DNA from: Bacteroidales bacterium
Lineage (GTDB): Bacteria > Bacteroidota > Bacteroidia > Bacteroidales > P3
Reading direction: 5' to 3'
Assembly: GCA_017449525.1 (NCBI GenBank)
Contig: JAFTFL010000012.1
Coordinates: forward strand, 1-64,000
DNA length: 64,000 nucleotides
The position numbers and the translations under genes were made by a program. A model generated the notes under the pieces. It was given only the letters and a program-made list of their open reading frames with translations, was not told where the DNA came from and did not search any database. This document shows, piece after piece, positions 1 through 8,878 of this stretch; position 1 is the stretch's first letter; each line of letters starts with the position of its first letter.

Positions 1-1
1 C

Positions 2-958
2 TCGAACCACACCTGCAAAGGGGTCGAGGGTGTGTTCCGCGACATCTGCGACGAACTGCAAGGCAAGTACCCCAAAGACTTCAAGTTTACGGGCTGGCAC
101 CCTAATTGCCGCTGCTACACCACCACGATACTAAAGACCCCTGTTGAAATGGATGCTGACAACGAGCGCATCCTGCGGGGCGAGGAACCGCTGGAGGGCA
201 GCGAGAACGAGGTGCAGGACGTTCCGCAGAACTTCAAGGCGTGGGTGTCGAATAACCAAGAACGTGTTGCGAGGGCGAAGTCTATGCCCTACTTCCTGCG
301 TGATAACGGAACCATGACGGCGGCAGGGTACAGACTTCGGAAGCTTGACGCAACTGTAGTTGATGAAGTCTTAGGTGTTGAGAATACAAGTTATGTTACT
401 ACCCAAACGCCAATATTCTCAAATACAAAAGAGAGCATGACGTACATGCAACAATCGTTGAACATAGGAGACGAGGAAGCAACAAATTATCTTGATGCGA
501 TAGACTACTATGTCGGAAATGGTTATACGAAAGTGAGGGAGTTTCAACAAGGGAAGAATATAGGGGAAGATGTCGCACAGATAGTAGAACCCATCAGTAT
601 TAACCTTGAAAAATTCATTAGTATTTCTCCAAAATACGAGGGGATGACCTACAGAGGAATATCCGTGGACGATACAACCCTTCAGCGTTTTATTGGCATG
701 GCGGAAAACGAAGGCATTTTTTCGATGGATGGCATATCAAGTTGGAGTGCGAGCGAAAACGTAGCGAGGTTTGCCCCATATGGTGATGGGAATAAGGTTG
801 TATTCAGGTGTACGGGGAAACAGATGGGTACAAGTATTCGTGCATACTCGTCAGTACCTTACGAGCAGGAGATACTTGTATCCCAAAAAGCGAGATGGAA
901 AATTACAGGGCACAAGATGGTGCATGGCCGTCATTATTTCGACGTAATTTTGATATAG
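2..958 (+). CDS. Phage Mu F-like head protein fused to ADP-ribosyltransferase toxin domain (5' partial)
   Basis: The reading frame is open to the left edge of the window, so the start is missing; a GTG at 32 is internal. The N-terminal part carries the end of a Mu F-like head-morphogenesis domain, recognised by GWHPNCRC (residues 21-28 counted from the GTG). After a linker, residues about 200-308 form an R-S-E class ADP-ribosyltransferase: YRG with Arg208, SWS at 237-239, and EQE with Glu278 and Glu280 as the ExE catalytic motif. By family knowledge, Mu F-ART fusions are phage-carried polymorphic toxins that may be delivered with phage DNA. Base composition changes from GC-rich before about 340 to AT-rich after it, which suggests the toxin tip was swapped in separately. 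The target protein cannot be inferred. Confidence 0.8.
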   Translation, partial: SNHTCKGVEGVFRDICDELQGKYPKDFKFTGWHPNCRCYTTTILKTPVEMDADNERILRGEEPLEGSENEVQDVPQNFKAWVSNNQERVARAKSMPYFLRDNGTMTAAGYRLRKLDATVVDEVLGVENTSYVTTQTPIFSNTKESMTYMQQSLNIGDEEATNYLDAIDYYVGNGYTKVREFQQGKNIGEDVAQIVEPISINLEKFISISPKYEGMTYRGISVDDTTLQRFIGMAENEGIFSMDGISSWSASENVARFAPYGDGNKVVFRCTGKQMGTSIRAYSSVPYEQEILVSQKARWKITGHKMVHGRHYFDVILI

Positions 959-1260
959 TTATCGAATAGTGCTGCAAATTTCTTGACTATCTGTTCTTCA
1001 TCGAACCCCTGCCCGATAAGTTTCCTGCGTAATAAAACATACATTTCAACCAAGAGGGATTGAGGTACGTTTGGCGACGTAGAAGTATCACCAATTATTT
1101 TGAGTATTGTTTTGGCTGTTTCTCCTTCGTTGAGTGGGAAGTGTCGTCCATCTACCCAATTTGCTTCAGCACACCAAAAAGCGGCCATTTCTGGAATGTC
1201 TGGACAGGTTTCATCGCCCGTGTACAATCTACATTTTTTTAAGCGTTCTTTGTTAGTCAT
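934..1260 (-). CDS. Small hypothetical protein convergent with the ART toxin (possible immunity protein)
   Basis: A 108-residue soluble protein with no signal peptide or membrane segment. It starts with MTNKERLKKCRLYTGDE and has a helical second half. Its 3' end overlaps the 3' end of the ADP-ribosyltransferase gene by 25 bp in the opposite direction. It is AT-rich like the toxin module and unlike the flanking chromosome, so it probably arrived with it. The N-terminal pattern (ERLK-CR-Y-G-E) resembles small Bacteroidales proteins of about 110 residues known to me only as hypotheticals. A role as immunity protein is inferred from position and composition alone. Typical immunity genes are co-directional with the toxin, which weakens the idea. 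Confidence 0.5.
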   Translation of the reverse strand: MTNKERLKKCRLYTGDETCPDIPEMAAFWCAEANWVDGRHFPLNEGETAKTILKIIGDTSTSPNVPQSLLVEMYVLLRRKLIGQGFDEEQIVKKFAALFDNYIKITSK

Positions 1261-1326
1261 TTACTGCGTTTTATGAGTTATTTTTTTTCAAATTTACGCG
1301 AGGAGCAATCTTCTTGTACGCTCCTA

Positions 1327-1503
1327 TTACTCGTGTAGGGCGGTGTCCGTTCGTTGCTCCTCGTCGGTCTTTTTGCTGCGTTTAGGGTGGGTCTGTTTCT
1401 TCGACACCAGCGACTCCCACGACACCGTGGTCAGTCGTCCGTTATAGACTGCGCCGTCCGATACTCCGAGGTTGTAGAGGTGCAGGGCTGTGAGCCCTGC
1501 TTT
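1327..1503 (-). pseudogene. Orphan 58-codon reading frame, probable phage gene fragment
   Basis: Directly after the floA stop codon, and in the same frame, 58 codons run to a TAA at 1327-1329. The translation contains NLGVSDGAVYNGRL and WESLVSKKQ and ends in a charged tail. Codon third positions are rich in G and C, like the Mu F part of the first gene. There is no start codon of its own, so it looks like the 3' remainder of a gene whose 5' part was lost at the junction with floA. It could also be chance open sequence. I do not recognise the family. Confidence 0.3.
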
Positions 1504-1510
1504 CTATTTT
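1482..1510 (+). terminator. Hairpin with T-rich tail at the prophage-floA junction
   Basis: GCAGGGCT (1482-1489) and AGCCCTGC (1493-1500) form a perfect 8-bp stem with a 3-nt loop. On the plus strand it is followed by TTTCTATTTT, as in an intrinsic terminator for transcription leaving the phage-like region. On the minus strand the hairpin starts 3 nt after the floA stop, so it may also end floA transcripts. Confidence 0.45.
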
Positions 1511-2490
1511 GTAACCGTCGGCTTGGTGGCAGATGCCGGCTTAGCAATGCTCTCGCGCATCTCGGTATCGGCCTGCATGTTCTTCATGCGATAATAGTCC
1601 ATGATGCCGAGATTACCATTGCGGAATGCTTCAGCCATGGCGCGCGGCACTTCGGCTTCGGCTTCAATCACCTTGGCTCGAGCCTCCTGTGCTTTTGCCT
1701 TCATCTCTTGCTCTGATGCGACGGCCATAGCGCGACGCTCCTCTGCTTTGGCCTGTGCAATATTCTTGTCGGCATTGGCTTGGTCCATCTGAAGTTGTGC
1801 GCCGATGTTCTTTCCGACATCTATATCAGCGATGTCGATTGACAGTATCTCGAAAGCGGTGCCACTATCCAATCCTTTGGTAAGTACAAGTTTTGAGATG
1901 GAATCGGGATTCTCAAGTACTTGTTTATGGTTCTGTGCTGAGCCAATGGAGGTGACGATGCCCTCGCCTACGCGTGCCAAAATGGTCTCTTCGCCAGCAC
2001 CGCCTACGAGTTGCTTGATGTTGGTGCGCACTGTAACGCGTGCTTTTGCGATGAGCTGGATGCCATCCTTTGCAACAGCCGTAACGGGTGGCGTATCGAT
2101 AACTTTTGGATTGACTGATGTCTGAACGGCTTTCAATACGTCGCGACCAGCCAAGTCAATAGCGGTTGCCGTTTTGAAGTCGAGGTTCATGTTGGCTTTG
2201 TCGGCAGAAATGAGGGCGTTGACAACCGAGTTGACGCGTCCTCCTGCGAGGTAGTGAGCCTCCAGTTCATTCTGATTAAGTTTGAGACCTGCCTTGGCTG
2301 CCGATATCATGTTCTTCACGATAATTGTGGGCGGTACCTTACGGAAGCGCATGAACACGAGTTGGATGAGTGAAGTGTGTACGCCCGAAATAAGGGCTTG
2401 AAACCAAATTCCTATGGGGAAGAGCCACAAGAATAGTGTCAGAAAAACGATACAGACTGCTACAATGATGAAAAGGCTGGTTGGGTCCAT
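1504..2490 (-). CDS. floA: Flotillin-like protein FloA
   Basis: A 328-residue protein of the bacterial flotillin-like FloA (UPF0365) family. Residues about 7-28 form a hydrophobic membrane anchor, followed by a PHB/SPFH-type domain. Around residues 230-300 there is an Ala/Glu-rich coiled coil (repeats such as [14 protein letters not shown]), ending near [16 protein letters not shown], a typical FloA C-terminus. The family scaffolds membrane microdomains at the inner membrane. It is followed by an unrelated phage-like fragment, so its own 3' end appears intact but sits at the edge of foreign DNA. The NfeD partner gene lies directly upstream, as usual for this pair. Confidence 0.93.
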   Translation of the reverse strand: MDPTSLFIIVAVCIVFLTLFLWLFPIGIWFQALISGVHTSLIQLVFMRFRKVPPTIIVKNMISAAKAGLKLNQNELEAHYLAGGRVNSVVNALISADKANMNLDFKTATAIDLAGRDVLKAVQTSVNPKVIDTPPVTAVAKDGIQLIAKARVTVRTNIKQLVGGAGEETILARVGEGIVTSIGSAQNHKQVLENPDSISKLVLTKGLDSGTAFEILSIDIADIDVGKNIGAQLQMDQANADKNIAQAKAEERRAMAVASEQEMKAKAQEARAKVIEAEAEVPRAMAEAFRNGNLGIMDYYRMKNMQADTEMRESIAKPASATKPTVTK

Positions 2491-2537
2491 GATTTGTGAT
2501 AATTGATGAATGTGTATTTGAATTTCCTATTGAATGT

Positions 2538-3029
2538 TCAAGAGGTTGGTTTTATTTTCTCGTCTGCAGCCGTGCTATCCAAGCGCACGACGAAGTGATT
2601 GTCTCTTGCGGAAACAACTTCTACGGGCTGCTGCACTTCGATGAATTCCTTTTGGGAATGTACCTCTACCATTTGTGTTCCGAACATGGCGTTGCCGGTC
2701 GGAGCCAGTCGAGATAGGGTGATGCCTTTGTCGCCCACTTGGATGTTGACATTGCTGTTCACCTTGCTGTTGATCTCGTCGTTGAGGCTGAATTTGCGCC
2801 AAGTGCGCGCCTTGAGGAAGTATACAAGTAGACCTATCAGGATGATGATGGAACTGATGAGAGCTACATTGCCTGCGGTCAAACCGTAGTGAGCATAGGT
2901 CTGCCATACTCCCACGGCTGCAATGATGAATCCCAAGATTCCAGCGATGCCACCAGGTAGTGCTACTATCTCGAGTGCTACAAGCAACAGCCCAACAACA
3001 ATGAGCGCTCCTATTATGATGGGATTCAT
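2538..3029 (-). CDS. NfeD-like membrane protein
   Basis: A 163-residue protein with about three N-terminal transmembrane segments (roughly residues 4-24, 28-46 and 54-72) and a C-terminal soluble domain of about 70 residues. That domain looks like the OB-fold of NfeD proteins: GDKGITLSRLAPTG followed by beta-rich sequence. The length fits the short NfeD1b type, which lacks the protease domain. By family knowledge these proteins work with the flotillin or stomatin encoded beside them; here floA follows 47 nt downstream in the same direction. clpS lies immediately upstream, so all three may be co-transcribed. Confidence 0.88.
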   Translation of the reverse strand: MNPIIIGALIVVGLLLVALEIVALPGGIAGILGFIIAAVGVWQTYAHYGLTAGNVALISSIIILIGLLVYFLKARTWRKFSLNDEINSKVNSNVNIQVGDKGITLSRLAPTGNAMFGTQMVEVHSQKEFIEVQQPVEVVSARDNHFVVRLDSTAADEKIKPTS

Positions 3030-3038
3030 GTGGTATGC

Positions 3039-3320
3039 TTAGCGTATTATTTCAGTGGAAAGCTGCTTATCAAGCATTGCGGTGTGCATGGGGAGCAGTT
3101 CTTCATAGCTGCCATTCTTGACTGTGCATTTGCCCGTGTAATGTACGATTATGGAGCATTGCTCCGCCTGTTCCACCGTGTGGCGGCAGATGTCGACCAG
3201 TGCTTTGATTACATAATCGAAGGTGTGGTAGTCGTCGTTGTACAAGATGAGCTTGCAACCACTGTCTTCCAGCAGGTCTAATTCTTGGTCGGTAGACTCC
3301 TTGTGTTGCTCTTTGCTCAT
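3039..3320 (-). CDS. clpS: ATP-dependent Clp protease adaptor ClpS
   Basis: A 93-residue protein with the ClpS core. The segment ILYNDDYHTFDYVI contains the Asn28-Asp29-Asp30 residues that bind N-degron substrates, and IIVHYTGKC contains the conserved His60. ClpS binds the N-domain of ClpA or ClpC and delivers N-end-rule substrates for degradation. It has an acidic, disordered N-terminal extension of about 20 residues, as is common. It lies between ispF and nfeD with short gaps on both sides (21 and 9 nt), implying one transcript. Confidence 0.93.
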   Translation of the reverse strand: MSKEQHKESTDQELDLLEDSGCKLILYNDDYHTFDYVIKALVDICRHTVEQAEQCSIIVHYTGKCTVKNGSYEELLPMHTAMLDKQLSTEIIR

Positions 3321-3341
3321 GGTGTATGGTTGTGAGTTGTG

Positions 3342-3821
3342 TTACTGCTTCGCAATGAGAGCTGTTGCCCATGCGGCAATGCCCTCTTCACGACCTTCAA
3401 ATCCGAGGTGCTCCGTGGTAGTGGCTTTAATTGAGATATCGTCGGTTGAAAGGTGCAGCACCGATGCCAATTGCGCTCTCATAGAGGGGATATAGGGTGC
3501 GACTTTGGGGCGTTGCATGCACAGGATACTGTCAATGTTCTCAATAGTGAAGCCTTGATCTTCCAGTAACTGGCCTACCTTCGAGAGCAGCACTTTGCTG
3601 TCAATTCCCTTATAGGCAGGGTCGTTGTCTGGAAAATGCTGACCTATGTCGCCCAGATTGGCTGCACCCAGCAGCGCGTCGCAGATGGCATGAATCAGTA
3701 CGTCGGCATCCGAATGTCCTACAAGACCTTTGTTGTGTTCAATGCGAATGCCACCCAGCCACAGAGGAAGGCCGTCGGCCAGTTGGTGTACGTCGTAACC
3801 TATGCCAGTGCGTAGTTTCAT
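3342..3821 (-). CDS. ispF: 2-C-methyl-D-erythritol 2,4-cyclodiphosphate synthase
   Basis: At 159 residues this is full length for IspF. Metal ligands Asp10 and His12 are seen in GIGYDVH, and His44 in LIHAICDALLGA. The GHSDAD loop and the C-terminal ISIKATTTEHLGFEGR are also diagnostic. The enzyme makes the cyclic diphosphate intermediate of the methylerythritol phosphate (MEP) isoprenoid pathway; ispE of the same pathway is at 30.4 kb. Its ATG overlaps the stop of porV by 4 nt (ATGA), so the two are translationally coupled. Confidence 0.97.
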   Translation of the reverse strand: MKLRTGIGYDVHQLADGLPLWLGGIRIEHNKGLVGHSDADVLIHAICDALLGAANLGDIGQHFPDNDPAYKGIDSKVLLSKVGQLLEDQGFTIENIDSILCMQRPKVAPYIPSMRAQLASVLHLSTDDISIKATTTEHLGFEGREEGIAAWATALIAKQ

Positions 3822-5041
3822 TTCTTCTCCTTTGCCATGTTGACTGATATCGAAATGCGGATGGTGTTTGCCAGTGGACTTTGGCTAAAGTTGGTTGTAG
3901 GGATGAGATAAGCCAGGTCGAAGTGGAACATGTTGTAGCGCACACCGCCTCCAATGGTTAGGTATTGGCGTCCGCCTTTGTGCTTGTGCTCAAAGAAGTA
4001 ACCGGCTCGTACGGCAAATATTTTGGCATACCAGTATTCGGCACCAATGGACAGCTGTATTTCTTGCAGTTCCTCTTTCAGTCCGCCAGGTGCATCGTAG
4101 AACGAGCGGAAGAGTCCCTGTATAGAACTGGTTTGCTCGTAGGCAGACCAAGTGGGGTAGTAGTTGCTGTAGGTGGTGTCGCCGTCGCTAACGGGTGGTG
4201 TCGGTACGAGCAGTTTGTTGATGTCCACCATCGCGTTAATCTCGTTGTAATTGTCAATGGTGTAAGTGTAGCGTCCTCCAATGCGTAGGTTGGTCGGCAG
4301 AAATTCTTTGTGCGAGTCGTCGTCCGAGTAGGAGAGTTTGGAACCCACGTTGCTGAGGTGTGCTCCTGCTGCCACGCTTTGGTTGTGGTCTATTTCTTGT
4401 TGGTAGTACACGCCGACATCAGCTGCCAATCCATTGGCAGCCTTTGTGCTTGTGCTGTTGATGTCCATACCGTTGGTCAGGTCGCTGTGTAGGAAGCGTC
4501 CGGTGGCACCCAATGAGAAGTTGTCTGAGAGTTTCATGGCGTAGGACACGTCAAAAGCAAACTCATTCGGCTTGAAGGTGCCTTGATTTGCACCTTCTTC
4601 GTTGGTGCTGGTGATGTTTCCCAGGGAGAAATAGGTTAGAGAGGCGGCTACGGTGCTGCGGTTATTGATGCGTTTGTAACCTGCAATGTAGAGTAGGTTC
4701 ATGTCGTTCACCTGCAGGTGGCGCAGCCAAGGAGTATAGGTGGTGGTGAGCCCCATTTCGTCCTTTATGAAAGCGAACTTGGCATTGTTCCAGTGCGCTG
4801 AGTTGGCATCGGGCAAGGAGGCGGCTCCTATGTCGGCCATGGCACCTGCGGTGGCGTCGGGCGACACCAAGATGATAGGCATACCCGTCGAGATGTAGTT
4901 GTCCACTTGTCCCGTATAGGCGTAGCGCTGAGCCTGTAGGGTAAACGGAGTGCACAGTATTGCGAGTGCTACGGCACTACGTAACAGTCGTGATGTTGAG
5001 CTGGTAGTTTGTTGAGCTGTTTTGAGAACTGTCGTGTGCAT
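3818..5041 (-). CDS. porV: Type IX secretion system outer membrane protein PorV
   Basis: A 407-residue protein with a long signal peptide ending near TLQAQ (residue 38) and the PorV/LptO beta-barrel pattern: ILVSPDATAGAMADIGAA near the N-terminus, WNNAKFAF, later FALNVSYAMK-like strands and a C-terminal strand. PorV is a 14-strand outer-membrane protein of the FadL type. It shuttles T9SS cargo from the translocon to the attachment complex and partners with the sortase PorU, encoded directly upstream. It shares a 4-nt overlap with ispF downstream. Confidence 0.92.
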   Translation of the reverse strand: MHTTVLKTAQQTTSSTSRLLRSAVALAILCTPFTLQAQRYAYTGQVDNYISTGMPIILVSPDATAGAMADIGAASLPDANSAHWNNAKFAFIKDEMGLTTTYTPWLRHLQVNDMNLLYIAGYKRINNRSTVAASLTYFSLGNITSTNEEGANQGTFKPNEFAFDVSYAMKLSDNFSLGATGRFLHSDLTNGMDINSTSTKAANGLAADVGVYYQQEIDHNQSVAAGAHLSNVGSKLSYSDDDSHKEFLPTNLRIGGRYTYTIDNYNEINAMVDINKLLVPTPPVSDGDTTYSNYYPTWSAYEQTSSIQGLFRSFYDAPGGLKEELQEIQLSIGAEYWYAKIFAVRAGYFFEHKHKGGRQYLTIGGGVRYNMFHFDLAYLIPTTNFSQSPLANTIRISISVNMAKEKK

Positions 5042-5134
5042 TATGGATGCTGTTGTGTGTGCAATATATATATTATAAGTGTATGTTCTTTTCGAAAGGA
5101 CGATATCGGTGGGGAAAACGCTTGATGTGGGGTT

Positions 5135-8100
5135 TTATTGTTTTAGCCGTACGATTTTGGTTGTGGATGAAAGGCTTTCGCCGTCTGCAGTCTGTATGTT
5201 GAGGCGGCAGAGATACAGGCCATGGGGGAGGGGCGCACCACTGGAGGAGCGCAACTGCCAGTCGATGGGCCGCAGGGTGTTGTGCTCGCTGTCTATGATG
5301 GGGTTGAGCGTGGTGATGAGTTGTCCCAGATGGTTGTATATGCTGATGGAGGCCGACTTTATGGTAGCGGCGGCGCAATACTCGGTGTAAATTCGCACTT
5401 GGTCAGCCGCTGGGTTGGGGTAGGCAAAGAATTGTGCTATGGCGGCTGTATCGCTGCTGCGGACACGGAATTGGATGGTGGCCTGTTGCGAATAGTTGTA
5501 GATATTCCAGGCCTTAAGGGTCAGCGTGTGAGGGCCTGGTTTGAGACCAGTGAAGGAGTAGTAAACGTAGCCCCTGTCGCTGCGGAATACGTCGTGCTGG
5601 TAGAAATCATTGAGGACTACTACGTCGTTGGCGTTGCCGTCGAGGGTGGCCACGATGTCATGGCCTATGCCACTACCCACAGCGTTGATGCCCAGACTGT
5701 CGGTCAGGATAGCGAAGAGGGTGGGGCTCTCGTTCGTGTAGCCACCGTTGACAAAACTGCTGTCGCCTATGAAGAGTTGGATGTTGGGGCGACTTTCGTT
5801 GATGACGGCTTCGTCGTTGAAGCCGCCAAAGAGTATGTTGTCATACGAGCCAGTGGCGTTGGCCGAGGCCGAATGGGCATAGTGGCTTAGTTTGCCTTTG
5901 GCGTAGGTGTAGGCTACATCGCGTGGAACCACAAAGGAGTAGGTGAAGCGACCGTTGCGTACCGAGTCGCGTCCCTTGTAGAGGATGTTCTTTTGCTGTA
6001 CGAATGAGATTTCGGAGCCTTCGTTGTCGTTGGCGAGGGTGCGGCATTGCATCTCGCGGTCGAATACGATGGGGAATATCTCGCCCTCGAAGTCGCTGAC
6101 GCATGTTCCTGTTTGGTCTTGTATTTCGCCGCTGACTGTTACGCGTGTCAGCACTGTGGCAGTGTCGGGAGTAGAGGAGACTGGACGCTGGTTGACACTG
6201 GTGACGGACACCTTGTAGTCGGGCAGTGACAGATGTAGTGCTGGGTCGCCCAGCAGACAAATGCTGTGGGACACAGGGGTGTGATTCTTGGCTTGTCGCA
6301 GGGCTTCGCCTGTGGACAAGTCGGGGTTGAGCATGGCGAGACACACTTCGTTGTTGAACGATTGGATGTGGGGTATGGGGCGTGCGGCCGAGATAACCCC
6401 AATGCCTGCCCCCGATGCGAAGAGCATCTCCTCTGCTCCGCACCGTGAGTCGGTGAGGTCGTAGCGTCCAAAGCTGCAGGTGCTGGTGATGACGAATGCC
6501 AACTGGTTGCTGTTGGAGTAGGTGGCTATTTCGTTGGGACCGATGTAGCGCTCGGTGCCGATGTAGCGTGTGGCCCCATGCCCAATATAGTTGAGGAACA
6601 AGCAGCCGTAGTCCATACGCTGCTTTAGGGCGTTGTTCACGTCGGGGTAGTACGAGCCGATGACTCCCGACTGCTGCACATAGGCATCGGCGTAGATTTT
6701 CTCTACATTGATTTGAGGATAGGCGTGCACAATCTGTTGGGCAGTGTACTCGGCCGACTTGGCAAAGGCGCTGTCTCCTGCTTTGCCCGGGTCGGCATCG
6801 TCGGCAAGCATGACCACCGTGTTGCGCCAGTCGCCCCGTATGGTGCTTTGTTCAAAGTCCGAGCGGTAGATGTACTGTTCTATTTTGTTGACTATGATGT
6901 CGGCCTCGGCAGTCGTTTTGGCTGGAAGGCGGCCTATAGCGACATCGATGCTTTCGTAGATGTTGCCTTTCTCATGGTTGTCAAGGTAGCCGAATAGGTC
7001 ATCGCTGCAGTAGGAGAGGTTCTCGTCATCGAAAGAGGCGGAAGACTGCGGCGTTACCACTGTCGGTAGGTGCAGTTCCTGAATGTCGCGGTTGTCATAG
7101 GTTCCTTTGCCAAACAGCAGGAGGTGCGATGGGGCGGTGCGGCCTTGCTCGGCGGCACGCCGTCGCATCTGTCGCAGCATTTCGCGTATGGCCATGGGGT
7201 CTTGTTTCCCAGAAGAATATTCATTGTACACCTCTTGGTCGGACACCACCAGCACATCCATGTTGTCCATGATGCTGTGGAGGGATGCCAGCCGGTCGGC
7301 ATGTTGTCTGAATAGGGAGTTCGCCACAATGACCATGTCGGGTGGGGTGGTGCCTTGAATGTCTTGATTGGCAATGCGTGTGGTCGACGTTGCATGCTCG
7401 AACGATGTTTCGTCGAAGGCCACAAACTGGTGTCCTTTCCAGTCAGTTGTCGTGAAAGTGGCTGTGTTTCCAGTTATCTCGACGGGCATTTCTACGTGGT
7501 TGTGCGCATCGCTTACGTCCCACACTCGCAGTTTTTTAGTAGCGTTGGTGATGCGGATGGTCGCGGTGTCGCCACCTTCGGCCGTTGGGGCGAAACGGAA
7601 CGTCAGTTGTCCTGTAGGGAATGACAATGTGGCAGGGGCGGTGAGTTCGATGAAGTCGAGGTAGCCCGAGGCTGTGCCGTCGCTGCTGGTATAGGTTAGA
7701 GAAAAACCTATGGACGTGCGCGGCTGACTGAGTACTACGTCTTCAATGGCAGTTCGATAGCGTTGGGAAGTGGTGAAAGTTTGCACGGCTTGGGTACCTT
7801 CAACACCTAAGCGGAAGTTGCTATTGCCTGAAGCAATGGAGGCCAACGCGTAGCGTACCTTCACGGTGGAGCCAGCAACTAATTGTGGGGTGCTCAGACT
7901 GAAGGTGCGTGTGGGCTGTGTGGAGGAAAAGTGTTCGCCCACCCATATTTGCCCCGATTGATGGGTGTTGGTCTGGTCAACGTCGTGGAAAGTGCAGTAG
8001 GTGTATTGGTTGATGAGGGTGGCGACCGTGGGTAGCGTGGGGGCGGAGGCTACGCGGTGAGGCGTGCTGTCGTCGGTTCTGAGGAAGTAGTAATTTGCTG

Positions 8101-8500
8101 TCGCATAGGCATGACGCACGTGCACATAGCGCTCTATGGCAGCGTCGTATTGCCAAGGATCAACTCCCTGTGCGTAGAAGGCGATGTAGTCGTCGTCATC
8201 GAATCTTCCGTTGCCGTTGCCGTCGTGTACCCACGAGGCGATAGGCTGCAAGTCATTGGGGCGAGATACCGAGTTGTCTTCAGAGAGCATATAGCCCGAA
8301 TGGCCGTATAGGTTCACAGCGTTGATGTTAAGACCTTTCAGGGAAGAAAACTGTTGCGGTCCAATGCTGTAGAGTCCATCCTGTTTGATTTCCAGTCGCC
8401 ACCACGTGCCTTGGGAGAGCACGGATGAGGTCTGTGCGGGTAGCATATCAGGCAGAACTGCACAAGCAATCAGTGCTATCCACCAGCATAGCCCCTTCAT
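5135..8500 (-). CDS. porU: Type IX secretion system sortase PorU
   Basis: A gingipain-fold (C25-like) cysteine protease with a C-terminal secretion-type domain. The catalytic His is in NYIGHGATRYIG (codon at 6580) and the Cys in ITSTCSFGRYD (codon at 6478). The last 85 residues have YPNPAADQVRI and GLYLCRL, the pattern of a T9SS type A sorting domain. PorU removes this domain from secreted cargo and links cargo to anionic LPS at the cell surface. I set the start at 8500 because the sequence from there is a compact signal peptide (MKGLCWWIALIACAVLP, cleavage after PAQ). In-frame ATGs at 8572 and 8614 would add 24 or 38 residues before it. porV follows 93 nt downstream. Confidence 0.92.
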   Translation of the reverse strand: MKGLCWWIALIACAVLPDMLPAQTSSVLSQGTWWRLEIKQDGLYSIGPQQFSSLKGLNINAVNLYGHSGYMLSEDNSVSRPNDLQPIASWVHDGNGNGRFDDDDYIAFYAQGVDPWQYDAAIERYVHVRHAYATANYYFLRTDDSTPHRVASAPTLPTVATLINQYTYCTFHDVDQTNTHQSGQIWVGEHFSSTQPTRTFSLSTPQLVAGSTVKVRYALASIASGNSNFRLGVEGTQAVQTFTTSQRYRTAIEDVVLSQPRTSIGFSLTYTSSDGTASGYLDFIELTAPATLSFPTGQLTFRFAPTAEGGDTATIRITNATKKLRVWDVSDAHNHVEMPVEITGNTATFTTTDWKGHQFVAFDETSFEHATSTTRIANQDIQGTTPPDMVIVANSLFRQHADRLASLHSIMDNMDVLVVSDQEVYNEYSSGKQDPMAIREMLRQMRRRAAEQGRTAPSHLLLFGKGTYDNRDIQELHLPTVVTPQSSASFDDENLSYCSDDLFGYLDNHEKGNIYESIDVAIGRLPAKTTAEADIIVNKIEQYIYRSDFEQSTIRGDWRNTVVMLADDADPGKAGDSAFAKSAEYTAQQIVHAYPQINVEKIYADAYVQQSGVIGSYYPDVNNALKQRMDYGCLFLNYIGHGATRYIGTERYIGPNEIATYSNSNQLAFVITSTCSFGRYDLTDSRCGAEEMLFASGAGIGVISAARPIPHIQSFNNEVCLAMLNPDLSTGEALRQAKNHTPVSHSICLLGDPALHLSLPDYKVSVTSVNQRPVSSTPDTATVLTRVTVSGEIQDQTGTCVSDFEGEIFPIVFDREMQCRTLANDNEGSEISFVQQKNILYKGRDSVRNGRFTYSFVVPRDVAYTYAKGKLSHYAHSASANATGSYDNILFGGFNDEAVINESRPNIQLFIGDSSFVNGGYTNESPTLFAILTDSLGINAVGSGIGHDIVATLDGNANDVVVLNDFYQHDVFRSDRGYVYYSFTGLKPGPHTLTLKAWNIYNYSQQATIQFRVRSSDTAAIAQFFAYPNPAADQVRIYTEYCAAATIKSASISIYNHLGQLITTLNPIIDSEHNTLRPIDWQLRSSSGAPLPHGLYLCRLNIQTADGESLSSTTKIVRLKQ

Positions 8501-8825
8501 CAAGCGTATGCTATGTGCTGCGCGAGAATGTTTTGCGCGAAGGGCGGAAGTCGTAAACTGCTTGTTCTTCATGCCTGAGTGTGTGTCGCCATGTGTTGCT
8601 ACAGTGTTCGGCATTGTGCCGATTGCTCATAGATAACTTCCTTTTCACATATAAATTGTGTGGTGCTTCTCCAATGCGATATTTCGACCTATGCAGCTGG
8701 GCGTCATAGTTGGGCGTGCTACTGGTTCAAACCATTGGTAGCAAGATGTGTTACGTGATATGCATAGGAAAACCTGCTGAGACGGCTTGAGGAATGGATT
8801 TCGTGCTCAAGGACATCAGCGTCTA

Positions 8826-8878
8826 TGCCGTACGGCAACAGGTCTCAAACCGTACGCTTTTTACGCTCGTATCGTACG
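8826..8878. repeat. Three CGTACG palindromes at exact 22-bp spacing
   Basis: CGTACG occurs at 8829-8834, 8851-8856 and 8873-8878. The centres are exactly 22 bp apart, about two helical turns. The first copy is embedded in the 12-bp perfect palindrome TGCCGTACGGCA (8826-8837). Such phasing on one DNA face is typical of operator arrays, but no binding protein is known to me. Confidence 0.5.

Noticed and set aside
5222-5890. 222-codon open frame on the plus strand inside porU
   Set aside because: It is antisense to porU, whose sorting domain and catalytic motifs are clear; its composition is a mirror of the GC-rich porU codons and has no family resemblance.
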